A stretch of DNA of 12,382 bases from Turicibacter sp. (GCA_030531025.1 JAUMTV010000089.1:1-12382), one strand, 5' to 3'; shown: positions 1 through 8,051, counted from the stretch's first letter. Notes: a model not told the origin generated them from the letters alone. Numbers and translations: made by a program.

Positions 1-214
1 TCTCATTCATCCAAGAATACTCTTCAACTTCCTCACTCGTCTCAACTAATATCAACTCTCCTGGTAACTCAAACTCATACAAATGATAATTCCCCCACCC
101 CATACTGTATTGAATCACACGATGAAGTGCATTAAATGACACCTCCGCTGGCATCACGACACGACGCCAAATATTCAAACCTTCTAACTGAATTTTTATT
201 TGATAAGCTTTCAT
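1..214 (-). CDS. Plasmid pRiA4b ORF-3 family protein, N-terminal part (runs off the window)
   Basis: This is a partial gene: the first 71 codons are present and the rest lies beyond the left edge. It starts at ATG (212-214) behind an AGAGGTGAT ribosome site. The translation begins MKAYQIKIQLEGLNIWRRVV. It carries the two hallmarks of the PRiA4_ORF3 family: an IWRRV..P segment (residues 15-22) and a later LHRVIQYSMGW..YHLYEFEL-like segment (about 30-50). Family members are small soluble proteins found on plasmids, near transposons and in chromosomes; their biochemical role is not established, so none is assigned. The next gene upstream (279-623) ends 64 bp away in the same direction, so the two may share a transcript. 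The family call rests on motif recognition only, but the match is good. Confidence 0.8.
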   Translation of the reverse strand, partial: MKAYQIKIQLEGLNIWRRVVMPAEVSFNALHRVIQYSMGWGNYHLYEFELPGELILVETSEEVEEYSWMNE

Positions 215-265
215 ATAATCACCTCTAAAAAATAAGTTACTTCCATTGTAGCAAAAATCACCGTC

Positions 266-294
266 ATTATACAAACTTCTACTGAAAATAATAG
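266..294 (-). promoter_or_regulatory. Candidate promoter for the pRiA4b-family gene
   Basis: On the minus strand a perfect TATAAT (266-271) lies about 50 bp upstream of the ATG at 214. The hexamer 17 bp further up, CTATTA (289-294), is a poor -35 and sits inside the end of the preceding coding sequence. No terminator is visible in this gap, so read-through from the upstream gene is an equally good explanation. Confidence 0.3.
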
Positions 295-623
295 GGTAGC
301 GACCTATAACAAGTTACGACACAATCAATCGAGTCATTTACTTCATCCCAATCAGCATGAATTTCAATCGCTCCAAAAATCAACGCTCCATACTTAGCTA
401 TATCATCCTCAAAATCCGACCACATCTCACGCGTCAACTTTTTACATTTCACCTGCTCATAAAACTCATCGACTTCAAAGAAATACATCCCACTTTGACT
501 TTGTAAACAATAGGTCACAAATTCCTGCAACAATAAACTACACTCCGATAATACCATCTTTGGTTTATCTTTTAATTCTTCCTGAATCTCTTCTATCCAT
601 AAATATTCATCTTCAATAATCAC
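279..623 (-). CDS. Small acidic hypothetical protein (114 aa), GTG start
   Basis: I do not recognise this family. The open frame could begin at a GTG at 630-632, but that codon overlaps the ribosome site AAGGAG (632-637). The next in-frame GTG (621-623) lies 8 nt from it, so I place the start there, giving 114 residues. The protein is acidic, with a charged N-terminus (IIEDEYLWIEEIQEELKD), three cysteines around the middle (about residues 28-60) and another close to the C-terminus, and a tail ending RSLPYYFQ. I see no signal peptide, membrane helix or catalytic motif. A good -10 (TATAAT) lies just upstream, so it is probably expressed. It is followed after 64 bp by the pRiA4b-family gene in the same direction. 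An immunity-type or accessory protein is possible given its size and acidity, but nothing supports a specific role. Confidence 0.65.
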   Translation of the reverse strand: MIIEDEYLWIEEIQEELKDKPKMVLSECSLLLQEFVTYCLQSQSGMYFFEVDEFYEQVKCKKLTREMWSDFEDDIAKYGALIFGAIEIHADWDEVNDSIDCVVTCYRSLPYYFQ

Positions 624-631
624 AATTATCA

Positions 632-637
632 CTCCTT
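632..637 (-). promoter_or_regulatory. Ribosome binding site that fixes the start at 623
   Basis: AAGGAG on the minus strand ends 8 nt before the GTG at 621-623. It shares a base with the in-frame GTG at 630-632, which rules that upstream codon out as the initiator. Confidence 0.65.
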
Positions 638-647
638 ATCCACAGCA

Positions 648-675
648 ATTATAGCGATCAATCAGTGAATAAGAA
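648..675 (-). promoter_or_regulatory. Promoter of the 114-aa hypothetical gene
   Basis: The minus strand carries a perfect -10 TATAAT (648-653). With a 16-bp spacer there is a weak -35 TTCTTA (670-675). Transcription would start near 641, leaving a short leader that contains the ribosome site. Confidence 0.5.
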
Positions 676-776
676 ATATAAATAATAAAACAAAGAAAAG
701 AACTTTATTGTTCGTATATTACTACGAGGAATATACCGGGCCCTAAACTATCCTCATTTTACAATAAACCCATCTA

Positions 777-805
777 TTTTAAAAATTTATTTTATAAGCT
801 ATAAT
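777..805 (+). promoter_or_regulatory. Promoter of the Rpn nuclease gene
   Basis: A perfect -10 TATAAT lies at 800-805, with a weak -35 TTTTAA at 777-782 (17-bp spacer). A second TATAAT at 811-816 is too close to the ribosome site (AAAGGAG, 817-823) to serve this gene. The rest of the divergent region 676-776 shows no gene and no convincing terminator. Confidence 0.5.
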
Positions 806-829
806 ATTCATATAATAAAGGAGATACAA

Positions 830-1666
830 GTGAATAAACTAATTCAAAATCTCAATTTAGCCGATGACTTCTTATTTGCTAAAGTGATGAGTGATCAAGT
901 AATCTGCAAGAAAGTTTTAGAGGAGATATTAAATATTAAAATCCAAGAAATAAAGATGCCAGAACAGCAAAAAGTAATTGATCTTGTGCTTGATAGCAAA
1001 TCTGTAAGACTAGATATTTATGTCAATGATGAACATAATACAATTTACAATGTTGAAATGCAAAAGAGTAGTCACAAAAACTTAGCTAAACGAAGTAGAT
1101 ACTATCAAGGTAATATTGATTTAGATATGATTCAAAAAGGAGAAGACTATGAAAAGCTTCGTAAAAGTTTCGTTATTTTCATTTGTACCTTCGATCCCTT
1201 TAACAAAGGAAGGCATATTTATACATTCGAAAATAGGTGCTATGAAGATTCCACGTTAATCCTTGGAGATGAAACAACAAAAGTCTTCCTAAATACAAAA
1301 GGGGAACTTAATGACGTTAATGAAGAAATGATTGAATTTCTAACCTATATTGAAAATTCAACAGATGATTATGCAAATCAGGCTAAAAGTCAACTTGTAA
1401 AAGAAATTAACCAAAAAGTAAGTTATTTAAAATCTGATAAATCTTTGGAGGTGGAATATATGACACTTTACGAACGTGATAAAGAAAAATTTAAAGAGGG
1501 ACATGAACAAGGACTACAAGAAGGATTAGAACAAGGCATTGAAAAAAATAAAATAGAGAATGCTAAAGCTCTTCTAGATATTCTAGATGATGAAACAATC
1601 GCTTCAAAAATCGAACTACCACTTGAAACCGTACAAAAATTAAGGACTGAAATACTATCTCAATAA
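830..1666 (+). CDS. Rpn-family recombination-promoting nuclease / PD-(D/E)XK putative transposase
   Basis: This is a 278-residue member of the Rpn (YhgA-like, PDDEXK-family transposase) group, related to E. coli RpnA-E, which are DNA endonucleases that stimulate RecA-independent recombination. The N-terminus has the usual LADDFLFAKVM segment (10-20). The nuclease core shows RLDIYV (acidic D62) followed by YNVEMQ (E76, Q78), the D...ExQ variant typical of this family. A Tyr/Arg-rich helix follows (about 88-96, RSRYYQGNI). The C-terminus (about 222-240) carries a Gly/Glu/Gln repeat of the GxEQGxxEG type, then a helical tail resembling a small DNA-binding or oligomerisation region. It starts at GTG, 6 nt after AAAGGAG. 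It is the only plus-strand gene here and converges on hsdR, sharing its terminator. No terminal repeats or transposon ends flank it, so I read it as a resident nuclease and not as a mobile element. Confidence 0.9.
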   Translation: MNKLIQNLNLADDFLFAKVMSDQVICKKVLEEILNIKIQEIKMPEQQKVIDLVLDSKSVRLDIYVNDEHNTIYNVEMQKSSHKNLAKRSRYYQGNIDLDMIQKGEDYEKLRKSFVIFICTFDPFNKGRHIYTFENRCYEDSTLILGDETTKVFLNTKGELNDVNEEMIEFLTYIENSTDDYANQAKSQLVKEINQKVSYLKSDKSLEVEYMTLYERDKEKFKEGHEQGLQEGLEQGIEKNKIENAKALLDILDDETIASKIELPLETVQKLRTEILSQ

Positions 1667-1670
1667 CATA

Positions 1671-1708
1671 ATAAAAAATCGTAGCAAAAAGATGCTACGA
1701 TTTTTTAT
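1671..1708. terminator. Bidirectional intrinsic terminator between rpn and hsdR
   Basis: A perfect 16-bp stem (1671-1686 with 1693-1708) surrounds a 6-nt loop. The core is ATCGTAGCA/TGCTACGAT, flanked by A6 and T6. Because both flanks are A/T runs it works in either direction, 5 bp after the rpn stop and 27 bp after the hsdR stop. Confidence 0.92.
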
Positions 1709-1735
1709 ATTTATAGTCATATACTAGAACTATAT

Positions 1736-4700
1736 CTATGCAATTTCAATTTTTGATTTGATTTCATTTATGCGTCCTACTAGTTTGTGAACCTGTTGAG
1801 TGTCAAATAAGTCAATGATACTTCCGACACTTCTAAATGGGTCTTCTGTTAAGACTCGATTATCTTCAATAAATCCATTCGCCACAATGTAATCAACTAA
1901 TAATTCAATGAATTTTAATTGACTGACATTAAGCGATTGGTCACTTAAGAACTCTGAGAACACTGCTTGTGCGGCTTCTTTTTCCATTCCGACAATTTTA
2001 CGAACAAGCTTCGTGACTGGTGTCTCACCAAACTCTTTTTGATAATCTTCTTTTGTTCCAAGCTGCGTCCACATTAAGGCCTCTAATGTTTCAATGTCTT
2101 GTTTCGTTAATTCTTTATTATTACGTAACTTATAAATGGCTAATTCATCACGATGTTCATGTAAGTAATGTTCCACTTTCTTACGATAATTCTTTAAATC
2201 ATTCCCACCATAAATCGGACCTGATTCTTCAACTTCAATAATTTGATCTTTAAAGTTGGTATAATAAATTTTTTGTGTTTCTTTTTCAAGTAATTTAATT
2301 AAATCACGTAATGCTTCACGCACTTCTTCTAAATCAAAGATTGACGCACTTTCCCAAAACTCATTCGTTTGCACTTTTTCAATGATGGCACGCTGTTCAA
2401 CCACCTGAGCAATCGTTCCAAGCTTAGATAAAGATTCAGCTGTCTCAACGACACTACGAATCGGTTTACCCGCATTTTTATTCTGTAAGTAAGCTAACTC
2501 AATCACATAAACTAAATGATCAAATCGTTTCGCTAGCTCATCATCCGTCATCGGAATAATCAGAGGCGAGATATAGTCTTTAATCTCTTTAAAAGACACC
2601 GCACCAAGACTTGCCCAAGACTCTTGATTTTTATATTTATGAACATATTTTAAGTTCATTCTGACTCTAAAACTATCTTCATTTAACGCCCGCACACTCG
2701 CTAATACATCATTGAGTAAACTTTCACGGTAAGCCATATATTCGGGTTCTTGATAGGTTAACTCTTGAAGTTCTTTAATGATTTCAACTTTATGATTAAA
2801 GATTTTCTCCGTTAACGTCTCACCAATTTTACTATCCATTCCACGAGGATTTAGGCGGAAGAACTCAAAATTATTACAGAAATCAAAAATTAAAAATTCT
2901 TGTTTATCTTCACCAAGTCCTAGTAAATCTTTGCACAGACGTGTCCCACGTCCAATCATCTGATGGAACTTTGATTTAGAACGCACCTTTTTAAAGAAAA
3001 CTAAATTTAAAACTTGAGGAATATCAATCCCCGTATCTAACATATCAACAGAGACCGCAATTTGTGGCATCTTAATTGGATCACTGAAATCATCAATTAA
3101 CGTATCGACATATTTTGTACTATAATCGATTACTTTGGCATAATTTCCACCATACTCAGGATACAAGCTATTAAATCGTTCAACAATCGCTTTGGCATGT
3201 TTAGAACTCTTAGCAAAAATAATCGTTTTTCCAAGCTTGTCGCCACCTTCAATGCGAAGGCCTTTTTCCATTAACTCACATAAGACGGTATCAATCGTAT
3301 CTGCATTAAATAACCATTCATTCACGGCCGCACTATCAATCGTATCTTCGACTGCTTCATCTTCTTCAAAGAATTCGTCAAACTGGTCTTTCTCATCTTC
3401 TGAAAGTTGGTCATACTTAATTCCTTCTTCCATGATTTTAGACTTTATTTCATAGACACGATATGACACTAAGTATTTCCCTTCAACGGCTTCTTCTAAT
3501 TCATAAGCAAATGTTGGCACCCCATTTTCTAACTCAAACACAGAATACGTATTTTTATCAATTTCATCTTTTGGTGTGGCGGTTAACCCAATCAACAACG
3601 CATCAAAGTAATCAAAGATTGCCTGATATTTTTTATAAATACTACGATGCGATTCATCAACAATAATCAAATCAAAATGTCCTGGCGTAAATAATTTCTT
3701 CCCATCTTTTCGCTTCGCTTCATCAATCGCGTTCATCATTGTTGGGTAGGTCGAAAAGATCATACGCGCTTGTTCAGGCTTCTCTTTCTGATCAAGCAAG
3801 TTACATAAACTTAAATTCGGTAATAACTGACTAAAGTTATTCTTCGCCTGCTTCACTAATGCTTTACGATCAGCTAAGAATAAAACATTTTTGACGTAAT
3901 TATGTTTGGCCAACACATCGACAATCGAAATCGCTGTACGTGTTTTCCCTGTTCCTGTTGCCATCACGAGTAACATTTTACGTTGTTTACGATCAATGGC
4001 TTCACAGACACGTAAGATCGCTTCTTTTTGATACGGACGACTTGAAATGTCATCATTAATATCACAACTCACGACTGGTGTCATCGTCTGACGACGATCC
4101 ACCATTAATTGCAGTTCCTCTTTTGTAAAAATTCCTGATACTTTACGCTCAGGATAATTCACATCATCCCATAAATACGTCTCATACCCATTGGTAAAGA
4201 AAATAATCGGACGTTGATTGTAGCGACGTTCTAAACAATCGGCATAAAGTTTCGCTTGTTGTTGGCCAACCTTTGGATCAACACTACTCTTCTTCGCCTC
4301 AACAACTGCTAATGGCTTTCCATTATTCCCATATAACACATAGTCAGCAAAGCCATTTCCACTTGGAGTTGGCATCCCAGTGACTTCAACCTCTTCTAAC
4401 ACATCTTGACCGATTTCCCAACCCGCTAGCTTTAAATCTAAATCAATGTATCGTTTACGTGTTTCATATTCACTTAGTTTGTCCACTTCAAAGCTATAGT
4501 CTTCCGACTGCTTGACACGTCGTTCCGTGAGTTGTTTACGTAACGCTTCATTTTCTTTAATCATTTGTTCTAAACGTTTATCTTTAGAACTTAGTTTTTC
4601 ATAAAGATCTAGAAGTTCTTCCGGACGAGTACGTTTTTCTTCCCCTTTATATAAAATCGACTCATCAAATTCATTCGCCGTATAATCAAGCGCATAACAG

Positions 4701-5071
4701 TAATCAATCCATGAGACAAACTGATGAAGGTTATGTAACGAAAGGATCGCTTCTTCACGTTTAATGCCACTGTTGGTATGCACAGCGACATTTCCTAGTT
4801 TAATGATGTACTTGATAAGCGGGAACAAATCTTCATCAACCACGTCACGAAAAGATGGTTCATGAATTAGACTTGATAAATTATCTTGATAAGGCACTTT
4901 TAAACAAGTATCAAAACTATACACCCATTTCACCGCTAACTCAAGCGCTCTTCGACTTAAAATTGCACAGTTAGCGGGACTCACTATAATTCCTTTTTCA
5001 GCTTCTAAACAAGCTGAAGTAAAGCTTTCAAACTCCTTCTTCCCTTTCAAGAAGTCAAAATTACCACACAT
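1736..5071 (-). CDS. hsdR: Type I restriction endonuclease subunit R (HsdR)
   Basis: This is the motor and nuclease subunit of the Type I system: it translocates unmodified DNA using ATP and cleaves at a distance. The length, 1111 aa, is normal. Domains in order: an N-terminal DUF4145-like helical region (about 1-125); a charged linker, probably coiled coil (about 150-190); the PD-(D/E)XK nuclease with D243 and the E258-A-K260 signature; then the SF2 helicase with Walker A ATGTGKT (371-377), the DEAH-type box DESH (472-475), LTATP (496-500), the DTGIDIP segment (about 679-685) and motif VI QMIGRGTR (704-711). The remainder is a helical C-terminal domain of the EcoEI-R type, which contacts the methylase core. 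All key residues are intact, so it should be active. It is the last gene of the operon, 20 bp after hsdS, and starts at ATG behind AGGGGTGA. Confidence 0.97.
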   Translation of the reverse strand: MCGNFDFLKGKKEFESFTSACLEAEKGIIVSPANCAILSRRALELAVKWVYSFDTCLKVPYQDNLSSLIHEPSFRDVVDEDLFPLIKYIIKLGNVAVHTNSGIKREEAILSLHNLHQFVSWIDYCYALDYTANEFDESILYKGEEKRTRPEELLDLYEKLSSKDKRLEQMIKENEALRKQLTERRVKQSEDYSFEVDKLSEYETRKRYIDLDLKLAGWEIGQDVLEEVEVTGMPTPSGNGFADYVLYGNNGKPLAVVEAKKSSVDPKVGQQQAKLYADCLERRYNQRPIIFFTNGYETYLWDDVNYPERKVSGIFTKEELQLMVDRRQTMTPVVSCDINDDISSRPYQKEAILRVCEAIDRKQRKMLLVMATGTGKTRTAISIVDVLAKHNYVKNVLFLADRKALVKQAKNNFSQLLPNLSLCNLLDQKEKPEQARMIFSTYPTMMNAIDEAKRKDGKKLFTPGHFDLIIVDESHRSIYKKYQAIFDYFDALLIGLTATPKDEIDKNTYSVFELENGVPTFAYELEEAVEGKYLVSYRVYEIKSKIMEEGIKYDQLSEDEKDQFDEFFEEDEAVEDTIDSAAVNEWLFNADTIDTVLCELMEKGLRIEGGDKLGKTIIFAKSSKHAKAIVERFNSLYPEYGGNYAKVIDYSTKYVDTLIDDFSDPIKMPQIAVSVDMLDTGIDIPQVLNLVFFKKVRSKSKFHQMIGRGTRLCKDLLGLGEDKQEFLIFDFCNNFEFFRLNPRGMDSKIGETLTEKIFNHKVEIIKELQELTYQEPEYMAYRESLLNDVLASVRALNEDSFRVRMNLKYVHKYKNQESWASLGAVSFKEIKDYISPLIIPMTDDELAKRFDHLVYVIELAYLQNKNAGKPIRSVVETAESLSKLGTIAQVVEQRAIIEKVQTNEFWESASIFDLEEVREALRDLIKLLEKETQKIYYTNFKDQIIEVEESGPIYGGNDLKNYRKKVEHYLHEHRDELAIYKLRNNKELTKQDIETLEALMWTQLGTKEDYQKEFGETPVTKLVRKIVGMEKEAAQAVFSEFLSDQSLNVSQLKFIELLVDYIVANGFIEDNRVLTEDPFRSVGSIIDLFDTQQVHKLVGRINEIKSKIEIA

Positions 5072-5091
5072 AACTTCACCCCTAATCTTTA

Positions 5092-6258
5092 TTAAAATAA
5101 CTCCCCACTAAATGCACGTTGCATTAACGAATTAAAATTATTTTCTAAATCAACTAAACTCTCATTTAATAACGCTTTTTGCTTCTCAATATTTTCAACA
5201 ATTTCAGCAAATTGATTTTGAATCTCAATAGGAGGAATATAGACCTTAATATTTTTAAATTCTTCCGCATTTATATTGGCCATTCCAACAATATTCTTAG
5301 CCATATTAAATAAAAGTGACTTTGTATATTTTGTATTCATATACGATGCAATAAACTGTCCATTGGCTCTATTATTAGGAGTAGCTTTAACTAAATAACC
5401 TGCATAAGCCATCGGTTCCTCCCTTTTGTATACAGCAGTTTTTCCAACTAATTCTTTACTATTAGTTCGATTAAATAAAACTTCCCCTTTATAGACTAAA
5501 TATTTTTTTCTATCCTTTTCATCTAAATCAACATACTTTAAACTTTTAAAATCCCAATTACCACTATAGGTAATATTATTCATTCTTAATACTGCATATT
5601 CGCCTTCAGTTTCATTAGCTTTAGTACTCGTTCCATATTGAGTTTTAACTATAATATCTGAAATTCTTCCAGTTTCCCATCCCTTGCTATTTAATCCAGG
5701 ATCACCAAACATATCATAAAAGACACTCTGAATGAGTTCATCTAAAGCTTCAATTTGCGCTTTACGTTTATCAATCAATTCTTGCGCTTGATCAAGAATA
5801 TTTGCAATTTTAATCTGTTGATCATAATCTACGTACGGAATTTTTATCTCATTAAGTTTTGCTTTATTTAGTGTAGCTCCCATTACTGCTCGATCAGTTG
5901 CTGGCATTAAATTTAAAGTTTGTAAGCAATAGTATAAATATTTTGTATATAATTTAGAATCATCCTTTATTGGAAATGAAGCAATGGCCTCATTTGTATA
6001 CATATCTTCAGCTGTAATAGCCACTTTTCCTACTGTAAGTTTAAAGCTCATTATAACAGTATCTTTGGGAACTAACTTTATTTTACTTTGATCGATACCT
6101 AAAGGCGTTATCTGTTCCTTAGTATCAGTAATATAAGTACTTTTAATATCTGCAATAGATATCCATTTCCCTCCTAATCCCCAATATTCTTGATTTGACC
6201 TAGATGGTGTTTTACCAATATTAATATCACATAGTGTATTTAACTTAACATACTTCAT
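5092..6258 (-). CDS. hsdS: Type I restriction-modification specificity subunit S (HsdS)
   Basis: HsdS determines the bipartite recognition sequence for both methylation and cleavage. At 388 aa it has the standard two-half layout: target recognition domain 1 (about 1-140), a central conserved helical spacer (about 141-190, ending QSVFYDMFGD), recognition domain 2 (about 195-335), and a C-terminal conserved helix (about 336-388, ending RAFSGELF). The two conserved parts each begin with an I/P-x-P-type turn (IKIPYVDYDQQ and VYIPPIEIQNQF) before the long helix, as expected from the internal pseudo-repeat. The start codon follows the hsdM stop with no spacer (TAGATG), and its ribosome site GGAGG lies in the hsdM 3' end. 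The recognition domains look more A+T-rich than hsdM and much of hsdR, consistent with exchange by recombination. There is no second hsdS or inverted TRD cassette in the window. Confidence 0.96.
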   Translation of the reverse strand: MKYVKLNTLCDINIGKTPSRSNQEYWGLGGKWISIADIKSTYITDTKEQITPLGIDQSKIKLVPKDTVIMSFKLTVGKVAITAEDMYTNEAIASFPIKDDSKLYTKYLYYCLQTLNLMPATDRAVMGATLNKAKLNEIKIPYVDYDQQIKIANILDQAQELIDKRKAQIEALDELIQSVFYDMFGDPGLNSKGWETGRISDIIVKTQYGTSTKANETEGEYAVLRMNNITYSGNWDFKSLKYVDLDEKDRKKYLVYKGEVLFNRTNSKELVGKTAVYKREEPMAYAGYLVKATPNNRANGQFIASYMNTKYTKSLLFNMAKNIVGMANINAEEFKNIKVYIPPIEIQNQFAEIVENIEKQKALLNESLVDLENNFNSLMQRAFSGELF

Positions 6259-7716
6259 CTATTTATCCTCCAACATTTTTTCTAACTCTTTCAGTCCGTG
6301 TTGGATTTCTTCTTCGAGTATTTGAATTTTCTTTAAAATGATGGATGGAGCTTCATACTGGATTTCTTCGTATTCGATTTCTTTATATTTATTAATTGAT
6401 AAATCATATCCTGTTTCACGGATCTCATCGACTGATACAAAGAATGATTGTTGTGTTTTCTGACGATCTTTTTCGTTTTCTAAGTTACTAAAGCGTTCGA
6501 TGATATCAGGAATGTCATTCTCATTAATCGGTTGACGCTTATCATCAAGTGAATATCCATCTGCTTTCATATCATAGAACCAAACTTGATCAGTTCCACC
6601 GACTGTTGTTTTCGTAAAAATTAAAATCGCTGTTGAAACTCCCGCATATGGTTTGAAGACTCCACTTGGTAATGAAATAACGGCTTCTAACTTATGATTT
6701 TCGACAATTTCTTTACGAATATCTTTATGAGCTTTCGAACTACCGAATAAGACACCGTCTGGAACGATCGATGCACAACGTCCACCTGTTTTTAAAATAC
6801 GTAAGAATAATGATAGAAATAAAAGTTCTGTTTTCTTCGTTTTTGTCACTTTTAATAAATCAGCTGACACCGCTTCATAATCAAGTGAGCCTTTAAATGG
6901 TGGATTCGCTAAAATTAACGTGTATTTATCTTCATCTTTGTTTTGCTCAGATAATGAATCTTTATATTCAATATTCGGATTATCAACACCGTGTAACATC
7001 ATGTTCATCGCACCAATACGTAACATTGTACGGTCCATATCAAATCCATAGAACATACCATTATTGAAATGCTCTTTTAATCCTTGATTATGGAATAAAT
7101 CCGCATGATTTTCTCTTAAATATTGTTGAGCTGAAACTAAGAACCCTGCTGATCCCGCTGCTGGGTCAACAATGACATCTGATGGAGTTGGTTTCATTAA
7201 CTTTACAATCATATCAATGATATGACGTGGTGTTCTAAATTGACCGTTCGTTCCTGCCGTTGCAACTTTAGACAGTAAGTACTCGTATAAATCCCCTTTT
7301 GTATCAGCAGTCATTGGTAATGTATCAATCATATCCACTAATTTCGATAACATTTGTGGCGTTGGAATTTTGAAGATCGCATCCCCCATGTATTTCGTAT
7401 ACGCTGATTCCTTATTTCCATGTAATGTTTTAATAAACGGGAAGACTTCATTAGCAACAATCTGATACATTTCTCCCGCTTCTTGATTCTTAAATTGGTT
7501 CCATCTTAAATACTGTTTATATTCTGGGAACATCCCTGTATACGGGAATCCTAATAGTACTGCTTCACTTTCTTTACGTGTTTCAATTTCATCTAAATTC
7601 TTGATAAATAAAAGATATGTAAACTGCTCAATGACTTCTAATGGATTCGTAATTCCACCTGTCCAAAACGTCTCCCATATCTTATCAACTTTACTTTTTA
7701 ATTCACCAGTGATCAT
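6259..7716 (-). CDS. hsdM: Type I restriction-modification methyltransferase subunit M (HsdM)
   Basis: HsdM transfers methyl groups from S-adenosylmethionine to adenine N6 in the sequence chosen by HsdS, protecting host DNA. At 485 aa it is of normal length. The N-terminal helical domain (about 1-140) contains the usual FLLFIKxLDE-like segment (QFTYLLFIKNLDEIE, 31-45). GQFRTPRHI (159-167) leads into the Rossmann domain with the SAM-binding motif DPAAGSAGF (184-192; most relatives have DPACGTGGF). The catalytic motif IV is NPPF (271-274). It is the first gene of the operon, starting at ATG 8 nt after AGGAGG (7725-7730). Expressing M and S before R is the order that lets the host be methylated first. 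The motifs are complete, so the enzyme should be active. Confidence 0.97.
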   Translation of the reverse strand: MITGELKSKVDKIWETFWTGGITNPLEVIEQFTYLLFIKNLDEIETRKESEAVLLGFPYTGMFPEYKQYLRWNQFKNQEAGEMYQIVANEVFPFIKTLHGNKESAYTKYMGDAIFKIPTPQMLSKLVDMIDTLPMTADTKGDLYEYLLSKVATAGTNGQFRTPRHIIDMIVKLMKPTPSDVIVDPAAGSAGFLVSAQQYLRENHADLFHNQGLKEHFNNGMFYGFDMDRTMLRIGAMNMMLHGVDNPNIEYKDSLSEQNKDEDKYTLILANPPFKGSLDYEAVSADLLKVTKTKKTELLFLSLFLRILKTGGRCASIVPDGVLFGSSKAHKDIRKEIVENHKLEAVISLPSGVFKPYAGVSTAILIFTKTTVGGTDQVWFYDMKADGYSLDDKRQPINENDIPDIIERFSNLENEKDRQKTQQSFFVSVDEIRETGYDLSINKYKEIEYEEIQYEAPSIILKKIQILEEEIQHGLKELEKMLEDK

Positions 7717-7761
7717 CTAAAAAACCTCCTAAAACTTCAAAATATTACACAACAATAAAAA

Positions 7762-7778
7762 ATGTGGTTTATCCACAT
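7762..7778. promoter_or_regulatory. Operator-like perfect inverted repeat over the hsdM transcription start
   Basis: ATGTGG and CCACAT form a perfect 6-bp inverted repeat around a 5-nt centre (7768-7772). It begins right after the -10 box (7780-7785) and covers the expected start near 7773. That is a typical site for a repressor or autoregulator. A T6 run follows on the transcribed strand, but because the start falls inside the repeat, an attenuator is less likely. Confidence 0.45.
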
Positions 7779-7779
7779 A

Positions 7780-7788
7780 ATTGTATCA
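7780..7788 (-). promoter_or_regulatory. Extended -10 promoter of the hsdMSR operon
   Basis: The minus strand reads TGATACAAT, an extended -10 (TG-N-TACAAT, one mismatch to TATAAT). No good -35 lies 16-18 bp upstream, which is tolerated by extended -10 promoters. The leader to the hsdM ATG is about 57 nt. Confidence 0.55.
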
Positions 7789-7851
7789 CAATCTGCTAAG
7801 TATCTTACTATATTTTGTTTCAAATTAGATAATAACTTTTTGAAATTTTAT

Positions 7852-7898
7852 CAATAAAAAAGTCAGCTATCATTTTTTGATAACTGACTTTTTTATTG
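7852..7898 (-). terminator. Intrinsic terminator of the membrane-protein cassette
   Basis: Two 21-nt arms (7852-7872 and 7878-7898) match except for one G-U-type position, around a 5-nt loop. The arms hold A6/T6 runs, so it could act both ways. It overlaps the stop codon of the 52-aa gene (7893-7895) and separates this cassette from the hsd promoter. Confidence 0.9.
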
Positions 7899-8051
7899 TT
7901 TTGCTGGTCTCATATACTTTGATTCTTCTGTTTGAAAAGGATTTTTTCTATCTCCTTTTGATCCATTGAGAATTGGATTTGATCGTTTCTCATAAGATTG
8001 ATGATGAGTGGGATGATTAGGATTTTTATGTGTATTATTTTTTCTCTGCAT
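7893..8051 (-). CDS. Small basic hydrophilic protein (52 aa), unknown function
   Basis: A 52-codon open frame starts at ATG (8049-8051). A strong ribosome site (AAGGAG) precedes it and overlaps the stop codon of the upstream membrane-protein gene; the gap between the two genes is only 10 bp, so translation is probably coupled. The product begins MQRKNNTHKNPNHPTHHQSY and ends YMRPAKQ. It is rich in Asn, His, Lys, Pro and Ser and has almost no hydrophobic residues, so it is probably disordered with no membrane segment. The stop lies inside the terminator stem. I do not recognise a family. Its reality is supported by the ribosome site, the operon position and the exact fit between upstream stop and downstream terminator, not by homology. 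Confidence 0.7.
   Translation of the reverse strand: MQRKNNTHKNPNHPTHHQSYEKRSNPILNGSKGDRKNPFQTEESKYMRPAKQ

Noticed and set aside
706..745. Short imperfect dyads around TTCGTATATTACTACGAG and a GGGCCC site
   Set aside because: The arms are only 5-6 bp with mismatches and no T-run or promoter alignment, so I cannot support a terminator or operator there.
830..1666. Rpn gene as an active transposon
   Set aside because: I found no terminal inverted repeats or target duplication around it, and a normal promoter and terminator frame the gene.
2020..2241. Plus-strand open frame inside hsdR (73 codons)
   Set aside because: It lies opposite intact hsdR coding sequence, has no ribosome site of note, and its product resembles no protein. 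The same holds for the plus-strand frames at 3192-3455 and 3463-3666 and for the overlapping minus-strand frame 4609-4791.
7757..7778. Hairpin plus T6 as a transcription attenuator ahead of hsdM
   Set aside because: The extended -10 box at 7780-7785 puts the transcription start inside the repeat, so the full hairpin would not be in the RNA; an operator fits better.
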